Origin: Schinkia azotoformans LMG 9581
Lineage (GTDB): Bacteria > Bacillota > Bacilli > Bacillales > Bacillaceae_J
DNA length: 61,323 bases
Assembly (NCBI RefSeq): GCF_000307855.1
Contig: NZ_AJLR01000121.1
Location: 1 to 61,323, forward strand
Direction: 5' to 3'
Part shown: positions 22,042 through 31,392 of the stretch, one piece after another
Layout of the letters: every line of letters begins with the position of its first letter
How positions within the stretch are numbered: the first letter of the stretch is position 1
The notes under the pieces: generated by a model
Databases searched by the model: none
What the model was told of the DNA's origin: nothing
Seen by the model: the letters and a program-made list of their open reading frames with translations, nothing else
Made by a program: the position numbers and the translations under genes

Positions 22042-24366
22042 TTGAGAGGGAAATGGATATTCGTAGCTTTTGCTGCAGCCCTTGGGATTATGGCTGCCTA
22101 CTTTCGCTTTCATTTATTCACAATCATAAGCAGTCTCGTTTATTTGATTTGGCTGATCTATAAACATAACTGGCAGTTAAAATTATTTTTGATTTGCGCC
22201 TTTACCACTTGTTTATTTGCCGTTTGGTTTCAATGGGTTGACGAACATAATGGATCAACATTAAGAGGAACTGAAAAAAAACTTTCAGGTACGATTAAGT
22301 CCATTCCAAAAGTGGACGGAGACAGGTTAACACTAATCCTTCAGCTTCCCTCAAAAGAAAAGCTCCAATTATCTTATCGAATTAAAACAGAGCAAGAAAA
22401 AAATCAACTTCAACAACAATTACAAGTTGGCATGGATTGCAAGCTGTGGGGTACATTGTCAACACCGGAAGAGGCTAGGAATTTTATGGCCTTTGATTAT
22501 CGAAAGTATTTATACAATAAACAGATCCATTGGATATTTACACCCGATTCATTAAAGTCCGCGCAATGCCAGCCATCCTCCTCATTGAAATATTCCCTGC
22601 AAAAATGGAGGTCCGCCGAGCTTTTATACATAAAGAATCATTTTCCAGGAAATACAGTTGGTTTTGTACAAGCTTTAATTTTTGGAGAAAGAAATGAAAT
22701 ACATCAAGCTGTGGAGGATAACTTTCAACAATTTGGACTTATCCATCTGTTGGCAATTTCCGGTTCCCATGTCGTTCTGATTGTAGCAGTTACTTTTTAT
22801 ACTTTAGTTCGAATTGGAGTTACGAGGGAGCGGACATTTTTACTGCTTTTTATTGCGTTGCCTTTTTATATGGTTATCGCCGGTGGTACTCCGTCAGTTG
22901 CTAGGGCTTGTTTAGCAGCAATGGTTGTGATGATCGCCATTCAATTTAGGATGAAATTTTTGCCATTGGATGTACTTAGTATTGTTTTTCTCATCATGGT
23001 TAGTATTGACCCCTACTATATAACTGATATCGGCTTCCAACTTTCATTTTTAGTTAGTTTGTTTTTAATTTTATCCTCTGCTACGATCATTTCTGCTTAT
23101 AATAGCTACTGGAAACAGCTTGTTGCCGTAACAATGATTGCACAAATTTGTGCCCTGCCTTTAATCCTAAATTATAACTTTGAAATTTCCGTATTAAGCT
23201 TGCCGTTGAATTTTATTTATGTCCCGTTAATGTCCGTCATCATACTTCCACTTTCGATTATTTCTTTTATTGCAAGTCATCTATATGAACCGCTTGCTTC
23301 AATTCCGATTATGGTCCTGTCCTCTATTCTCGATTATTCAGATTTATTACTTGAACAGACAGAGAAGGTTTCGGCTTTTACGTTAATCTTTGGTAAGCCA
23401 TCGAGAGGGCTCTTCCTCATTTATTATGTTGCGATTATTTATTTTTGTATTACTTGGGAAAATAAGAACCAAAAGGCAAGTCTTCAAAAAGGTGTAGCTT
23501 TTCTGCTTTTAGTTTCCAGCTATCATTGGGTTTCGCCTTTTTTACTAAATGAGGGAAAAGTAACGATGATTGATGTTGGACAAGGGGATAGTATTTTAAT
23601 CGAACTTCCTTATCGTAAAGCAGTCTACCTTATTGATACTGGCGGTGTAATTTCCTTTTCAAAGGAGGACTGGCAAAAAAGGAAAAACCCATTTGAGGTC
23701 GGTGAAGATATTATAACCCCTTTGTTAAAAGCTAAAGGGATTCGAACAATAGATAAATTAATATTAACACATGGTGATCTTGACCATATCGGCGGAACCG
23801 AAGCTGTTATTCAAAATTTTAAGGTAAAAGAAATCCTTGTAAGTACAGTGGATTTTGCAAATAGCAAAAACGAAGAGGAAAGGGCATTGCATACTTTAAT
23901 TGAAAAGAAAAAAATTACATTGAAAGCGGTGAAAAAAGGAGATTCATGGAGAATAGGTCGTTTTGTATTTTATGTTGTTGGTCCAAGTGGAAAAGAAGAC
24001 AATAAAAATGATCGATCCATCGTGCTCTACACTGCTTTAGGGGGGAAGCGCTGGCTATTTACCGGAGATTTGGAAGAAAAAGGTGAGCGGAATTTATTAG
24101 AACAGTATCCAAATATCAAAGCTGATGTTTTAAAAATTGGACATCATGGCAGCTTGACGTCTACCTCAAAATCTTTTGTTCGGCAAGTAAATCCAAATGT
24201 TGCCCTCATTTCTGTCGGGAAAAATAATCGTTTCGGACATCCACATCCGAAAGTCATTGAATTATTAGAAAAACAACATATTATGATTTTCAGAACGGAT
24301 GAAAATGGTGCAATTTGTTATAAATTTAATGGGAATAAAGGAACCTTTAAATGGCTGCTGCCATAG
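22042..24366 (+). CDS. comEC: ComEC, DNA-uptake channel protein
   Basis: 774 residues. It is the membrane channel for single-stranded DNA entry in transformation. The order is N-terminal helices, an OB-like external region (~70-160), the competence domain with LLAISGSHVVLI and many helices (~200-490), then a C-terminal metallo-beta-lactamase-like domain (DVGQGDSILIE, LTHGDLDHIGG, LKIGHHGSLTSTS) that probably degrades the non-transforming strand. The metal-binding residues are intact. The start is TTG 22042 after GCGAGGTGG. No frameshift was seen. Confidence 0.95.
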   Translation: MRGKWIFVAFAAALGIMAAYFRFHLFTIISSLVYLIWLIYKHNWQLKLFLICAFTTCLFAVWFQWVDEHNGSTLRGTEKKLSGTIKSIPKVDGDRLTLILQLPSKEKLQLSYRIKTEQEKNQLQQQLQVGMDCKLWGTLSTPEEARNFMAFDYRKYLYNKQIHWIFTPDSLKSAQCQPSSSLKYSLQKWRSAELLYIKNHFPGNTVGFVQALIFGERNEIHQAVEDNFQQFGLIHLLAISGSHVVLIVAVTFYTLVRIGVTRERTFLLLFIALPFYMVIAGGTPSVARACLAAMVVMIAIQFRMKFLPLDVLSIVFLIMVSIDPYYITDIGFQLSFLVSLFLILSSATIISAYNSYWKQLVAVTMIAQICALPLILNYNFEISVLSLPLNFIYVPLMSVIILPLSIISFIASHLYEPLASIPIMVLSSILDYSDLLLEQTEKVSAFTLIFGKPSRGLFLIYYVAIIYFCITWENKNQKASLQKGVAFLLLVSSYHWVSPFLLNEGKVTMIDVGQGDSILIELPYRKAVYLIDTGGVISFSKEDWQKRKNPFEVGEDIITPLLKAKGIRTIDKLILTHGDLDHIGGTEAVIQNFKVKEILVSTVDFANSKNEEERALHTLIEKKKITLKAVKKGDSWRIGRFVFYVVGPSGKEDNKNDRSIVLYTALGGKRWLFTGDLEEKGERNLLEQYPNIKADVLKIGHHGSLTSTSKSFVRQVNPNVALISVGKNNRFGHPHPKVIELLEKQHIMIFRTDENGAICYKFNGNKGTFKWLLP

Positions 24367-24404
24367 TATAGATTAATAGTAAAAATCCAGCGGACAAAGA
24401 AAAA

Positions 24405-24427
24405 GGACTGCCATATAATTGCAGTCC
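24405..24427 (-). terminator. yqzM terminator
   Basis: On the minus strand GGACTGC pairs with GCAGTCC, followed by TTTTTC. It lies between the convergent ends of comEC and yqzM. Confidence 0.75.
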
Positions 24428-24465
24428 CCTTCCTTCAAAAAAGAATGTATGTACTTGTTACCTTG

Positions 24466-24597
24466 TTATCCTACAAGCTTAATAACAGTACCGATAGTAA
24501 ATATTAGTGCGAAAAATACAAAGGAAAAGATGAAACCCATACCAGAATCAATAGCATCATTTCTTTTGCTTTGGACATCTTTTTCAAATACGTTCAC
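24466..24597 (-). CDS. yqzM: YqzM, small single-span membrane protein
   Basis: 43 residues: a charged N-terminus (VFEKDVQSKRNDAIDSG) then one hydrophobic helix (FIFSFVFFALIFTIGTVIKL). This matches B. subtilis YqzM in length, pattern and position between comEC and holA. Function unknown. GTG 24597 follows GGGAGGG by six bases. Confidence 0.88.
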   Translation of the reverse strand: MNVFEKDVQSKRNDAIDSGMGFIFSFVFFALIFTIGTVIKLVG

Positions 24598-24612
24598 TAG
24601 AATCCCTCCCAT

Positions 24613-24641
24613 TTGACAATTTTAGTATAAGCTAATATATG
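24613..24641 (+). promoter_or_regulatory. candidate sigma-A promoter upstream of holA
   Basis: TTGACA (24613-24618) and TATATG (24636-24641) are 17 bases apart. Transcription would start near 24648 and meet the hairpin at 24803-24838 before reaching holA. Confidence 0.55.
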
Positions 24642-24802
24642 AAAAAAATCTACTCCATTAAGGAAAAGTCATAATTTGTTTTTCCTAAAGTGACAAGAGT
24701 TGTCACCTATAGGTTATCACATTTTGGTGCATTATAAGTTTACGGTTACAATCGTTGGATGTTAAGTTATCCCGGGGCTTACTGTTCAACGTTTATTATA
24801 AA

Positions 24803-24838
24803 GAGAGGGGTTGAATATTTCAACTCCTCTCAAGTATT
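24803..24838 (+). terminator. terminator-like hairpin with no gene upstream
   Basis: GAGAGGGGTTGAA (24803-24815) pairs with TTCAACTCCTCTC (24819-24831) with a 3-base loop, followed by a T-rich tail. It lies between a plausible promoter and holA in a 318-bp stretch without a supported gene. Confidence 0.65.
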
Positions 24839-24915
24839 TTTACCTCAATTTTCTTGTCAAATCGACATCTTCCGTCTAGCATATAAGTATGTGAAGATCT
24901 TCGAGGTGAACTTTA

Positions 24916-25938
24916 ATGAATGCATTACAAGAAATACATAAAAAAATAAAACAAAATAAAATGGCACCTATATATGTTCTTTATGGGCAAGAAGAATTTT
25001 TAATCGAGGAAGCTGTCAACTTAATTATAAACTCAGCGTTGTCATTCGAAGAAAGGGAATTCAATTTATCTGTATTCGATATGAATGAGGTTCCAATCGA
25101 TGTAGCGGTTGAAGATGCTGAAACATTGCCGTTTATGGGAGAAAAACGAGTAGTTCTTATTAAGGACCCAGTTTTTTTCACTGGCAACAAAGATAAAACG
25201 AAGGTAGAGCATGACCTTAAAAGGCTTGAGCAATATTTGGACTCCCCATCGCCTGACGCTATTGTCATTTTCACCGGCAATTATGACAAACTAGATGAGC
25301 GAAAAAAAATTGTTAAGCTGCTAAAGAAGAATGGCGAAGTCATACAGACCTCTTTAATGGATGATAAAGCAATTAGTACATGGATAAAAAATAAAGTAAC
25401 TGAAGCAGATAAAGAAATAGATGAGGAAGCTATTCATTTACTCCTTCAGTTAGTTGGACCTAAATTAATGCTGCTCGCAAATGAAGTAGAAAAATTGGTC
25501 CTTTATATTGGTGAAGATACTAGAATTGATTCTTCTGTCATCCGTAATCTAGTTCCAAGAACGTTAGAACAAAATGTCTTTGCTCTGATAGATATGATTG
25601 TAAAAAGGAGAACCCGGGATGCATTATTGTTTTTCTATGATTTACTAGAACAAAAAGAAGAACCTATTAAAATCCTATCACTATTAGCAGGACAGTTTCG
25701 CCTAATATATCAAGTAAAAGAGCTATATAAAAGAGGCTATGGCCAAAATCAAACAGGGACTTATTTAAAGGTGCACCCATACCGAGTAAAACTCGCTGGA
25801 GATCAGGCTGCTAAATTTAGCGAAGGTGAGCTGCAAAAAATAATGAATGATCTGGCGGAAATGGATTATAAAATGAAAACGGGAAAAATGGATAAAAAGC
25901 TGTTAATAGAGCTGTTTATTCTCCAATTGAATAAATAA
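24916..25938 (+). CDS. holA: DNA polymerase III subunit delta
   Basis: 340 residues. It is the clamp-loader subunit that opens the sliding clamp. The family start IYVLYGQEEFLIEEAV is present, an AAA+-like domain without Walker residues follows, and the C-terminal collar helices contain LSLLAGQFRLIYQVKEL and VHPYRVKLAGDQAAKFS. TCGAGGTGAA precedes the ATG. A terminator follows. Confidence 0.95.
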   Translation: MNALQEIHKKIKQNKMAPIYVLYGQEEFLIEEAVNLIINSALSFEEREFNLSVFDMNEVPIDVAVEDAETLPFMGEKRVVLIKDPVFFTGNKDKTKVEHDLKRLEQYLDSPSPDAIVIFTGNYDKLDERKKIVKLLKKNGEVIQTSLMDDKAISTWIKNKVTEADKEIDEEAIHLLLQLVGPKLMLLANEVEKLVLYIGEDTRIDSSVIRNLVPRTLEQNVFALIDMIVKRRTRDALLFFYDLLEQKEEPIKILSLLAGQFRLIYQVKELYKRGYGQNQTGTYLKVHPYRVKLAGDQAAKFSEGELQKIMNDLAEMDYKMKTGKMDKKLLIELFILQLNK

Positions 25939-25944
25939 TAAAAA

Positions 25945-25971
25945 AAGAAGCGTTTAAGACGCTTCTTTTTT
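25945..25971 (+). terminator. holA terminator
   Basis: AAGAAGCGT pairs with ACGCTTCTT around a 5-base loop, with a T-run after it. Confidence 0.85.
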
Positions 25972-26000
25972 CACTGATTTTAATTAAAACTTTTAGATAT

Positions 26001-26058
26001 CAGTATAAGAAAAGACATCGAAATTTGCCATTATGGGCAAATTTCGTGTTTTTCTAAA
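26001..26058. repeat. ATATCAGTATAAGAA element, copy 1
   Basis: Shares GATATCAGTATAAGAA, a GACATCG and a closing CGTGT(T/C)TTTCTAAAA with the element at 53941-54030. Here the interior is an 11-bp perfect stem (CGAAATTTGCC / GGCAAATTTCG), extended by AGAAAA/TTTTCT-type flanks. It lies just past the rpsT stop codon and could terminate that gene. Confidence 0.65.
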
Positions 26059-26068
26059 ATCGGCACGA

Positions 26069-26335
26069 TTATGCATTTAATTCGTTTAATTTTTTAGCTA
26101 AACGAGATTTTTGACGAGCCGCAGTATTTTTATGGATAAGACCTTTGCGAGCAGCTTTATCAAGCTTTTTAGTAGCTGTAATAAGTGCGCTCTTTGCAGT
26201 TTCTACATCGTTATTAACAACAAGCGTTTCAACTTTTTTAACCGCTGTACGCATGTCAGATTTAACAGAGATGTTCTGAGCACGACGTCCTTCGTTAACT
26301 TTTACACGTTTAATAGCAGATTTAATATTTGGCAT
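26069..26335 (-). CDS. rpsT: 30S ribosomal protein S20
   Basis: 88 residues, highly basic and helical: [21 protein letters not shown] start and [24 protein letters not shown] end, typical of bS20. It binds 16S rRNA early in assembly. ATG 26335 follows AGGAGGTGAAAGG; the longer in-frame extension would contain that site. It is transcribed against its neighbours, as in B. subtilis. Confidence 0.97.
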   Translation of the reverse strand: MPNIKSAIKRVKVNEGRRAQNISVKSDMRTAVKKVETLVVNNDVETAKSALITATKKLDKAARKGLIHKNTAARQKSRLAKKLNELNA

Positions 26336-26509
26336 TCCTTTCACCTCCTGATAAGCCGATAACGGCTTCACATAGAACAAACAATATTTTATCAAAATGA
26401 ATGGGGTAATGCAATACTTTCTGAGCTTAAAAGTATTTGATGCATGTTTATTTTTAATTGGGAAAAGCTAAATTTTAACAGTACCTAATAGAATGAGGGG
26501 GAACTAGCG

Positions 26510-27628
26510 ATGGAGCAACAATCTCTTGATTTATCAAAATATAATGTTCGAACAGATTTGGCTATTGAAGCACATGAAATGGTTGTAGACGAGAAAAAAA
26601 AGCAGGATGCCAATTTATCTTCTATAGAAGGAGTCATCGTTAAAGAACGAAAGGTAGGAAATGTAAAAATCTCGAAAGTAGAAATAACTGAATTAGGAGC
26701 AACAACGGTAGGGAAAAAGCCGGGAAACTATTTGACATTAGAGGTTCAGGGAATTAGACAGCAGGATACGGAGCTCCAGGATGAAGTACAACAAGTTTTC
26801 GCTAGGGAATTTAGTGAATTTATGAAACAAATTGGTATTAAAGATAAGGACAGCTGTCTTGTGGTTGGATTGGGCAACTGGAACGTTACGCCTGATGCCC
26901 TTGGACCAATTTGTGTTGAAAATCTGCTTGTAACGAGACATTTATTTGCATTACAGCCTGAAACTGTAGAGGAGGGCTTCCGTTCTGTGAGCGCGATAGC
27001 TCCAGGTGTAATGGGGATTACTGGAATTGAAACTAGTGATATTATTTATGGCGTAATCGAAAAGACAAAGCCGGATTTTGTGATCGCAATTGATGCATTG
27101 GCAGCAAGATCTCTTGAACGTGTGAATGCAACGATTCAAATTTCTGATACAGGAATTCACCCTGGTTCTGGTGTTGGAAATAAACGTAAAGAATTAAGTA
27201 AAGAATCATTGGGGATACCTGTAATTGCGATTGGAATTCCAACCGTTGTAGACGCTGTATCGATTACTAGCGATACGATTGATTTTATTTTAAAGCATTT
27301 TGGACGGGAGCTTAAGGAAGGCGATAAGCCTAGTAGAAGACTGGCACCGGCTAGCTTAACATTTGGTGAGAAAAAAGTACTCACCGATGAAGATTTGCCT
27401 GGGGATGAGGAAAAACGCTCATTTCTTGGCTTAGTCGGTACACTTCCTGATGAGGAAAAACGGAAATTAATCCATGAGGTACTCGCACCGCTTGGTCATA
27501 ATTTAATGGTAACGCCAAAGGAAGTTGATGTCTTTATCGAGGATATGGCGAATGTCGTTGCAGCTGGTTTGAATGCGGCCCTTCACTATGAAGTTGATCA
27601 AGATAATATTGGTTCTTACACCCATTAA
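26510..27628 (+). CDS. gpr: germination protease (GPR)
   Basis: 372 residues. This aspartic-type (A25) endoprotease degrades small acid-soluble spore proteins at germination. It is made as an inactive zymogen; the N-terminal [15 protein letters not shown] resembles the SASP cleavage site used for self-activation. Conserved core: [41 protein letters not shown] and a conserved C-terminal [23 protein letters not shown] precedes the ATG. Forespore (sigma-G) control is known for the family; I did not identify the promoter. Confidence 0.96.
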   Translation: MEQQSLDLSKYNVRTDLAIEAHEMVVDEKKKQDANLSSIEGVIVKERKVGNVKISKVEITELGATTVGKKPGNYLTLEVQGIRQQDTELQDEVQQVFAREFSEFMKQIGIKDKDSCLVVGLGNWNVTPDALGPICVENLLVTRHLFALQPETVEEGFRSVSAIAPGVMGITGIETSDIIYGVIEKTKPDFVIAIDALAARSLERVNATIQISDTGIHPGSGVGNKRKELSKESLGIPVIAIGIPTVVDAVSITSDTIDFILKHFGRELKEGDKPSRRLAPASLTFGEKKVLTDEDLPGDEEKRSFLGLVGTLPDEEKRKLIHEVLAPLGHNLMVTPKEVDVFIEDMANVVAAGLNAALHYEVDQDNIGSYTH

Positions 27629-27715
27629 ACATATCTAAACTACTAAATTGTAGGTTCTATCTCTCAAAGCTTGGGCATAAATGTTAGTAGAGAAGCTTTG
27701 GGAGGGTGAGAGAGT

Positions 27716-28879
27716 TTGCGCTTGCGTAATTTAATGATTTCGTTTAATGGGAACACAATTATCAAACCAATTATAATGGTTACGATATCGATGATGGTTA
27801 TGTTTGTTATTGCTGGCATGCTTACGGCTCTTAAGCCTGAGTTAAGAATATCATCGTCATCTATTAATGAATGGAGTAAACAATTAGATACAACGGCCTA
27901 TATTCATTTGCTAGGCTTTGAAAATCAATATTTTAAACAGGCGTTTGAAGAAACAGAACGAACGCCCATTAGCCTTAGCACTCTTTTCTTTGAATTAGCT
28001 ACGAGTATCAACCCTAATGATCCGCGGAGTTTGCTTGGTAGAGAACTGCCAGGATTTTCACTATTTGATGGGGAGATTATCGTAGCCGGGCAAGGCACAA
28101 ATTATACGAATATGCCAATTGAATCGTCACCGCCAATGGAGGTGCTTTTACAGGAACGGGAAGCCTCCATCGAAAGCTTGGAAAAATTGGATGAGTCAAA
28201 AAATATAAATCCTCCAACAATGACGACAAATGGCAAAAAAGTTGTTTATATTTATACAACTCATTCAAGGGAATCATACTTACCACACTTGCCTGAAGGT
28301 ACAAAAGTATCTGAAGCCTACTCGCATGAAGCGAATGTAATGACTGTGGCTGAAAAACTTAGCAAAGAATTAGAAAATAGAGGAATTGGTACTCAATTTG
28401 AAGGAACTGATATTACGAAGCTTTTATCTGATAAAGGATTGAACTATTCTAAGTCCTATGAGGTCTCAAGACCAGTGGTTAAAGATGCGATGGCCAATAA
28501 TCGTGATTTAAGATACTTTATCGACATTCATCGTGATTCACAGCCACATAAAATAACGACGACAAAAATTAATGGGAAAGATTATGCGAGAACGATTTTT
28601 ATCATTGGTGGAGAACATGCGAAGTACGAACAAAATCTAAAAATGGCTACAGATTTGCATAACTTATTAGAGAAGGAATACCCAGGCTTAAGTCGAGGTG
28701 TTACGAAAAAACAAGGTGAAGGAACGAATGGGAAATTCAATCAAGACTTGTCTGAAAATGCTATTTTAATTGAAATGGGGGGTCCGGAAAACTCATTAGA
28801 AGAGGTATACCGCACAGTGGAAGCAATTGCTGAAATATTTAGCGAATATTATTGGCAAGCCGAAGAAGTTAATGGCTAA
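27716..28879 (+). CDS. spoIIP: stage II sporulation protein P
   Basis: 387 residues. It is the peptidoglycan amidase/endopeptidase of the SpoIID-M-P engulfment machine. One N-terminal membrane anchor (IIMVTISMMVMFVIAGML), an extracellular linker, then the SpoIIP domain with VYIYTTHSRESYLP, RYFIDIHRDS (metal-binding His) and ILIEMGGPENS. The start is TTG 27716 after GGGAGGGTGAGAG. A 10-bp inverted repeat (CTCAAAGCTT / AAGCTTTGGGAG) precedes it, partly overlapping its ribosome-binding site. Confidence 0.95.
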   Translation: MRLRNLMISFNGNTIIKPIIMVTISMMVMFVIAGMLTALKPELRISSSSINEWSKQLDTTAYIHLLGFENQYFKQAFEETERTPISLSTLFFELATSINPNDPRSLLGRELPGFSLFDGEIIVAGQGTNYTNMPIESSPPMEVLLQEREASIESLEKLDESKNINPPTMTTNGKKVVYIYTTHSRESYLPHLPEGTKVSEAYSHEANVMTVAEKLSKELENRGIGTQFEGTDITKLLSDKGLNYSKSYEVSRPVVKDAMANNRDLRYFIDIHRDSQPHKITTTKINGKDYARTIFIIGGEHAKYEQNLKMATDLHNLLEKEYPGLSRGVTKKQGEGTNGKFNQDLSENAILIEMGGPENSLEEVYRTVEAIAEIFSEYYWQAEEVNG

Positions 28880-28905
28880 ATGTTAATGAACAGAAGGGAT
28901 CTACG

Positions 28906-29256
28906 ATGAAAAAGTTTATATTGAAATTTTTTCTTTTAGTAATTACATTATTTTTCGGTGTTCTTCTCGGGATGCAGCAAGCGAATGAAGGGCTTTTACA
29001 GATGAAGGGCTTCGATGATAAAACGTTTGGTGGGGCCTTTCATTTAAAGAAAACTGAGGCTGGTGAAGTTGAAGCAGCTGTGCTCGGTCAAGAAATTACA
29101 GCACATGATATCGAAGAAAAACAAAAAAAATTAGAAGAAATGAAGGCATTTCACTTCCTCTCTAATTTAGGCAGTAGGCTCGGTGATATGTTATCAATCA
29201 TATTTCAACAACTTACCAATCTAGTCGTTAGTTCCTTGGATAAAGCTTTATCATAA
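28906..29256 (+). CDS. yqxA: YqxA family protein (DUF3679)
   Basis: 116 residues. An N-terminal membrane segment (FFLLVITLFFGVLLGMQQAN) is followed by a short extracytoplasmic region. The length and position between spoIIP and lepA match B. subtilis YqxA, of unknown function. It lies 26 nt after spoIIP, probably in one transcript; a strong terminator follows. Confidence 0.85.
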   Translation: MKKFILKFFLLVITLFFGVLLGMQQANEGLLQMKGFDDKTFGGAFHLKKTEAGEVEAAVLGQEITAHDIEEKQKKLEEMKAFHFLSNLGSRLGDMLSIIFQQLTNLVVSSLDKALS

Positions 29257-29268
29257 GTAAGGCAATCA

Positions 29269-29302
29269 GAAAGGCATGAGGAAAGAAGTCCTCGTGCCTT
29301 TC
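29269..29302 (+). terminator. terminator after yqxA
   Basis: GAAAGGCATGAGGA pairs with TCCTCGTGCCTTTC (13 of 14, one G-T), loop of six bases. It separates the spoIIP-yqxA unit from lepA. Confidence 0.8.
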
Positions 29303-29351
29303 GCATTTCTAATTGAATACTTTTTAAGATATTGTTATAATCATCTTCAGT

Positions 29352-29467
29352 TTAACTTTATTCTAGAGAATAAAGTTAAGCCTCCGGCGGATGCCTCAGA
29401 TTTTCAAAGGTAGTTTTTCAAGTAAACTCGAAAAAATCTGGGCACAAATACGCCAAGGCGCATTTGA
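29352..29467 (+). repeat. ~105-bp structured repeat, copy 2 (upstream of lepA)
   Basis: Core 29366-29467 matches the copy at 16312. Outer pairing is AGATTTT/AAAATCT instead of GGATTTT/AAAATCC, a compensated change. The inner loop closes with T-A instead of C-G, also compensated. A perfect 12-bp inverted repeat (TTAACTTTATTC / GAATAAAGTTAA) straddles its left end. It ends 34 bases before the lepA ATG. Confidence 0.9.
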
Positions 29468-29501
29468 TATATTGGCTCACATTAGTAGGAGTGGTTATTT
29501 G

Positions 29502-31337
29502 ATGAATAAAGAAACTAGACATGAGCGTCAAAAACGGATTCGTAACTTTTCTATTATTGCTCATATCGATCATGGGAAATCAACATTAGCAGACCGGATA
29601 CTAGAAAAGACTAGTACAGTTTCACAACGTGAGATGAAAGAGCAGATTCTCGACGCTATGGATTTAGAACGGGAACGCGGTATTACAATTAAGTTAAATG
29701 CCGTTCAATTATTATATAAAGCGAAAGATGGCAACGAATATATTCTTCACCTAATAGATACCCCTGGACATGTTGACTTTACTTATGAGGTATCAAGAAG
29801 TTTAGCTGCATGTGAAGGTGCTATTCTAGTCGTTGATGCAGCGCAGGGAATTGAAGCGCAAACATTAGCAAATGTTTATTTAGCGCTGGATAACGACCTT
29901 GAGATTTTACCGGTAATTAATAAAATTGATTTACCAAGTGCTGACCCAGAGCGGGTTCGCCAGGAAATTGAAGATGTAATTGGACTCGATGCCTCTGACG
30001 CTGTTCTTGCTTCAGCGAAAGCCGGAATTGGAATAGAGGATATTTTAGAGCAAATTGTTGAAAAAGTTCCGGCTCCAGCGGGCGACCCGGATGCGCCGCT
30101 CACGGCATTGATTTTCGATTCTCTATATGATTCCTACCGCGGGGTTATTACATATATCCGCGTTGTTGATGGAACTGTAAAAGTCGGCGATAAAATCAGA
30201 ATGATAGCGACAGGTAAAGAGTTTGAGGTAAATGAAGTTGGTGTATTCACTCCAAAGGCCGTACCAAGAGATGAATTAACGGTCGGTGATGTTGGCTTTT
30301 TGACTGCCTCTATTAAGAATGTTAGTGATACGAGAGTCGGAGATACCATTACTAGTGCAAGAAATCCGGCACCTGAGGCTTTACCGGGATATCGTAAACT
30401 AAATCCGATGGTATTCTGTGGTCTATACCCAATCGATTCTAAAGATTATAATGACTTACGTGAAGCCCTTGAGAAATTAGAATTAAACGATTCCTCCCTT
30501 CAATTTGAAGCAGAAACATCTCAGGCGCTCGGATTTGGCTTCCGATGCGGCTTCTTAGGGTTACTTCATATGGAGATTATCCAAGAGCGGATCGAACGGG
30601 AATTTAATATTGATTTAATTACAACAGCACCAAGCGTTATTTATAAAGTAGAGTTAACGGATGGCGAAGAAATTACTGTTGAAAATCCGTCAAAAATGCC
30701 GGATCCCCAAAGTATTGCCGGAATTTTTGAACCTTATGTAAAAGCAAAAATAATGGTTCCGAATGATTATGTTGGGTCTGTTATGGAATTATGTCAAAGT
30801 AAGCGCGGTAATTTTATTGATATGCAGTATCTTGATGAAAATCGCGTGAATATTACTTATGAGTTGCCACTTTCAGAAATTGTCTATGATTTCTTTGATA
30901 TTTTAAAATCTAGTACAAAAGGATACGCCTCCTTTGACTATGAATTAATAGGATATAAACAGTCCAAACTAGTAAAAATGGATATTCTATTAAACGGTGA
31001 GCAAGTCGATGCTTTATCATTTATCGTCCATCGCGACTTTGCTTATGATCGCGGCAAGGTCATTGTTGAAAAGCTGAAAGAGCTTATTCCAAGACAGCAA
31101 TTTGAAGTGCCTGTGCAGGCTGCAGTTGGTACGAAAATTGTTGCCAGATCAACAATCAAGTCAATAGGTAAAAACGTTCTAGCAAAATGCTACGGTGGAG
31201 ATATTTCACGGAAACGTAAACTACTTGAAAAGCAAAAAGAAGGCAAAAAGCGCATGAAACAAGTAGGATCAGTGGAAGTACCACAGGAAGCGTTCATGGC
31301 GGTACTACGTATGGATGATAATAATAGTAAGAAATAG
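29502..31337 (+). CDS. lepA: elongation factor 4 (LepA)
   Basis: 611 residues, nearly identical in pattern to B. subtilis LepA. This translational GTPase acts on ribosomes in assembly/initiation and under stress. Motifs: G1 [10 protein letters not shown]3 DTPGHVD, G4 NKID, then domains II-V and the LepA-specific C-terminal region ([20 protein letters not shown]). ATG 29502 follows TAGGAGTGG; an in-frame extension into the upstream repeat was rejected. Confidence 0.97.
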   Translation: MNKETRHERQKRIRNFSIIAHIDHGKSTLADRILEKTSTVSQREMKEQILDAMDLERERGITIKLNAVQLLYKAKDGNEYILHLIDTPGHVDFTYEVSRSLAACEGAILVVDAAQGIEAQTLANVYLALDNDLEILPVINKIDLPSADPERVRQEIEDVIGLDASDAVLASAKAGIGIEDILEQIVEKVPAPAGDPDAPLTALIFDSLYDSYRGVITYIRVVDGTVKVGDKIRMIATGKEFEVNEVGVFTPKAVPRDELTVGDVGFLTASIKNVSDTRVGDTITSARNPAPEALPGYRKLNPMVFCGLYPIDSKDYNDLREALEKLELNDSSLQFEAETSQALGFGFRCGFLGLLHMEIIQERIEREFNIDLITTAPSVIYKVELTDGEEITVENPSKMPDPQSIAGIFEPYVKAKIMVPNDYVGSVMELCQSKRGNFIDMQYLDENRVNITYELPLSEIVYDFFDILKSSTKGYASFDYELIGYKQSKLVKMDILLNGEQVDALSFIVHRDFAYDRGKVIVEKLKELIPRQQFEVPVQAAVGTKIVARSTIKSIGKNVLAKCYGGDISRKRKLLEKQKEGKKRMKQVGSVEVPQEAFMAVLRMDDNNSKK

Positions 31338-31392
31338 ACGGGGTGGCTTTGATAGCCATCCTTTTTTCGAATTAAATGAAAAGAGTGATTGG

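Noticed and set aside
24759-24941. Small protein gene before holA
   Set aside because: It spans a terminator hairpin and overlaps holA, has no ribosome-binding site and no recognisable pattern.
29391-29501. Longer LepA N-terminus
   Set aside because: The extra residues are translated repeat sequence; ATG 29502 has a good ribosome-binding site and the family N-terminus.
31338-31392. Earlier start for hemW overlapping lepA
   Set aside because: The added residues do not resemble the HemW N-terminus; ATG 31393 gives the conserved YLHIPFC start.
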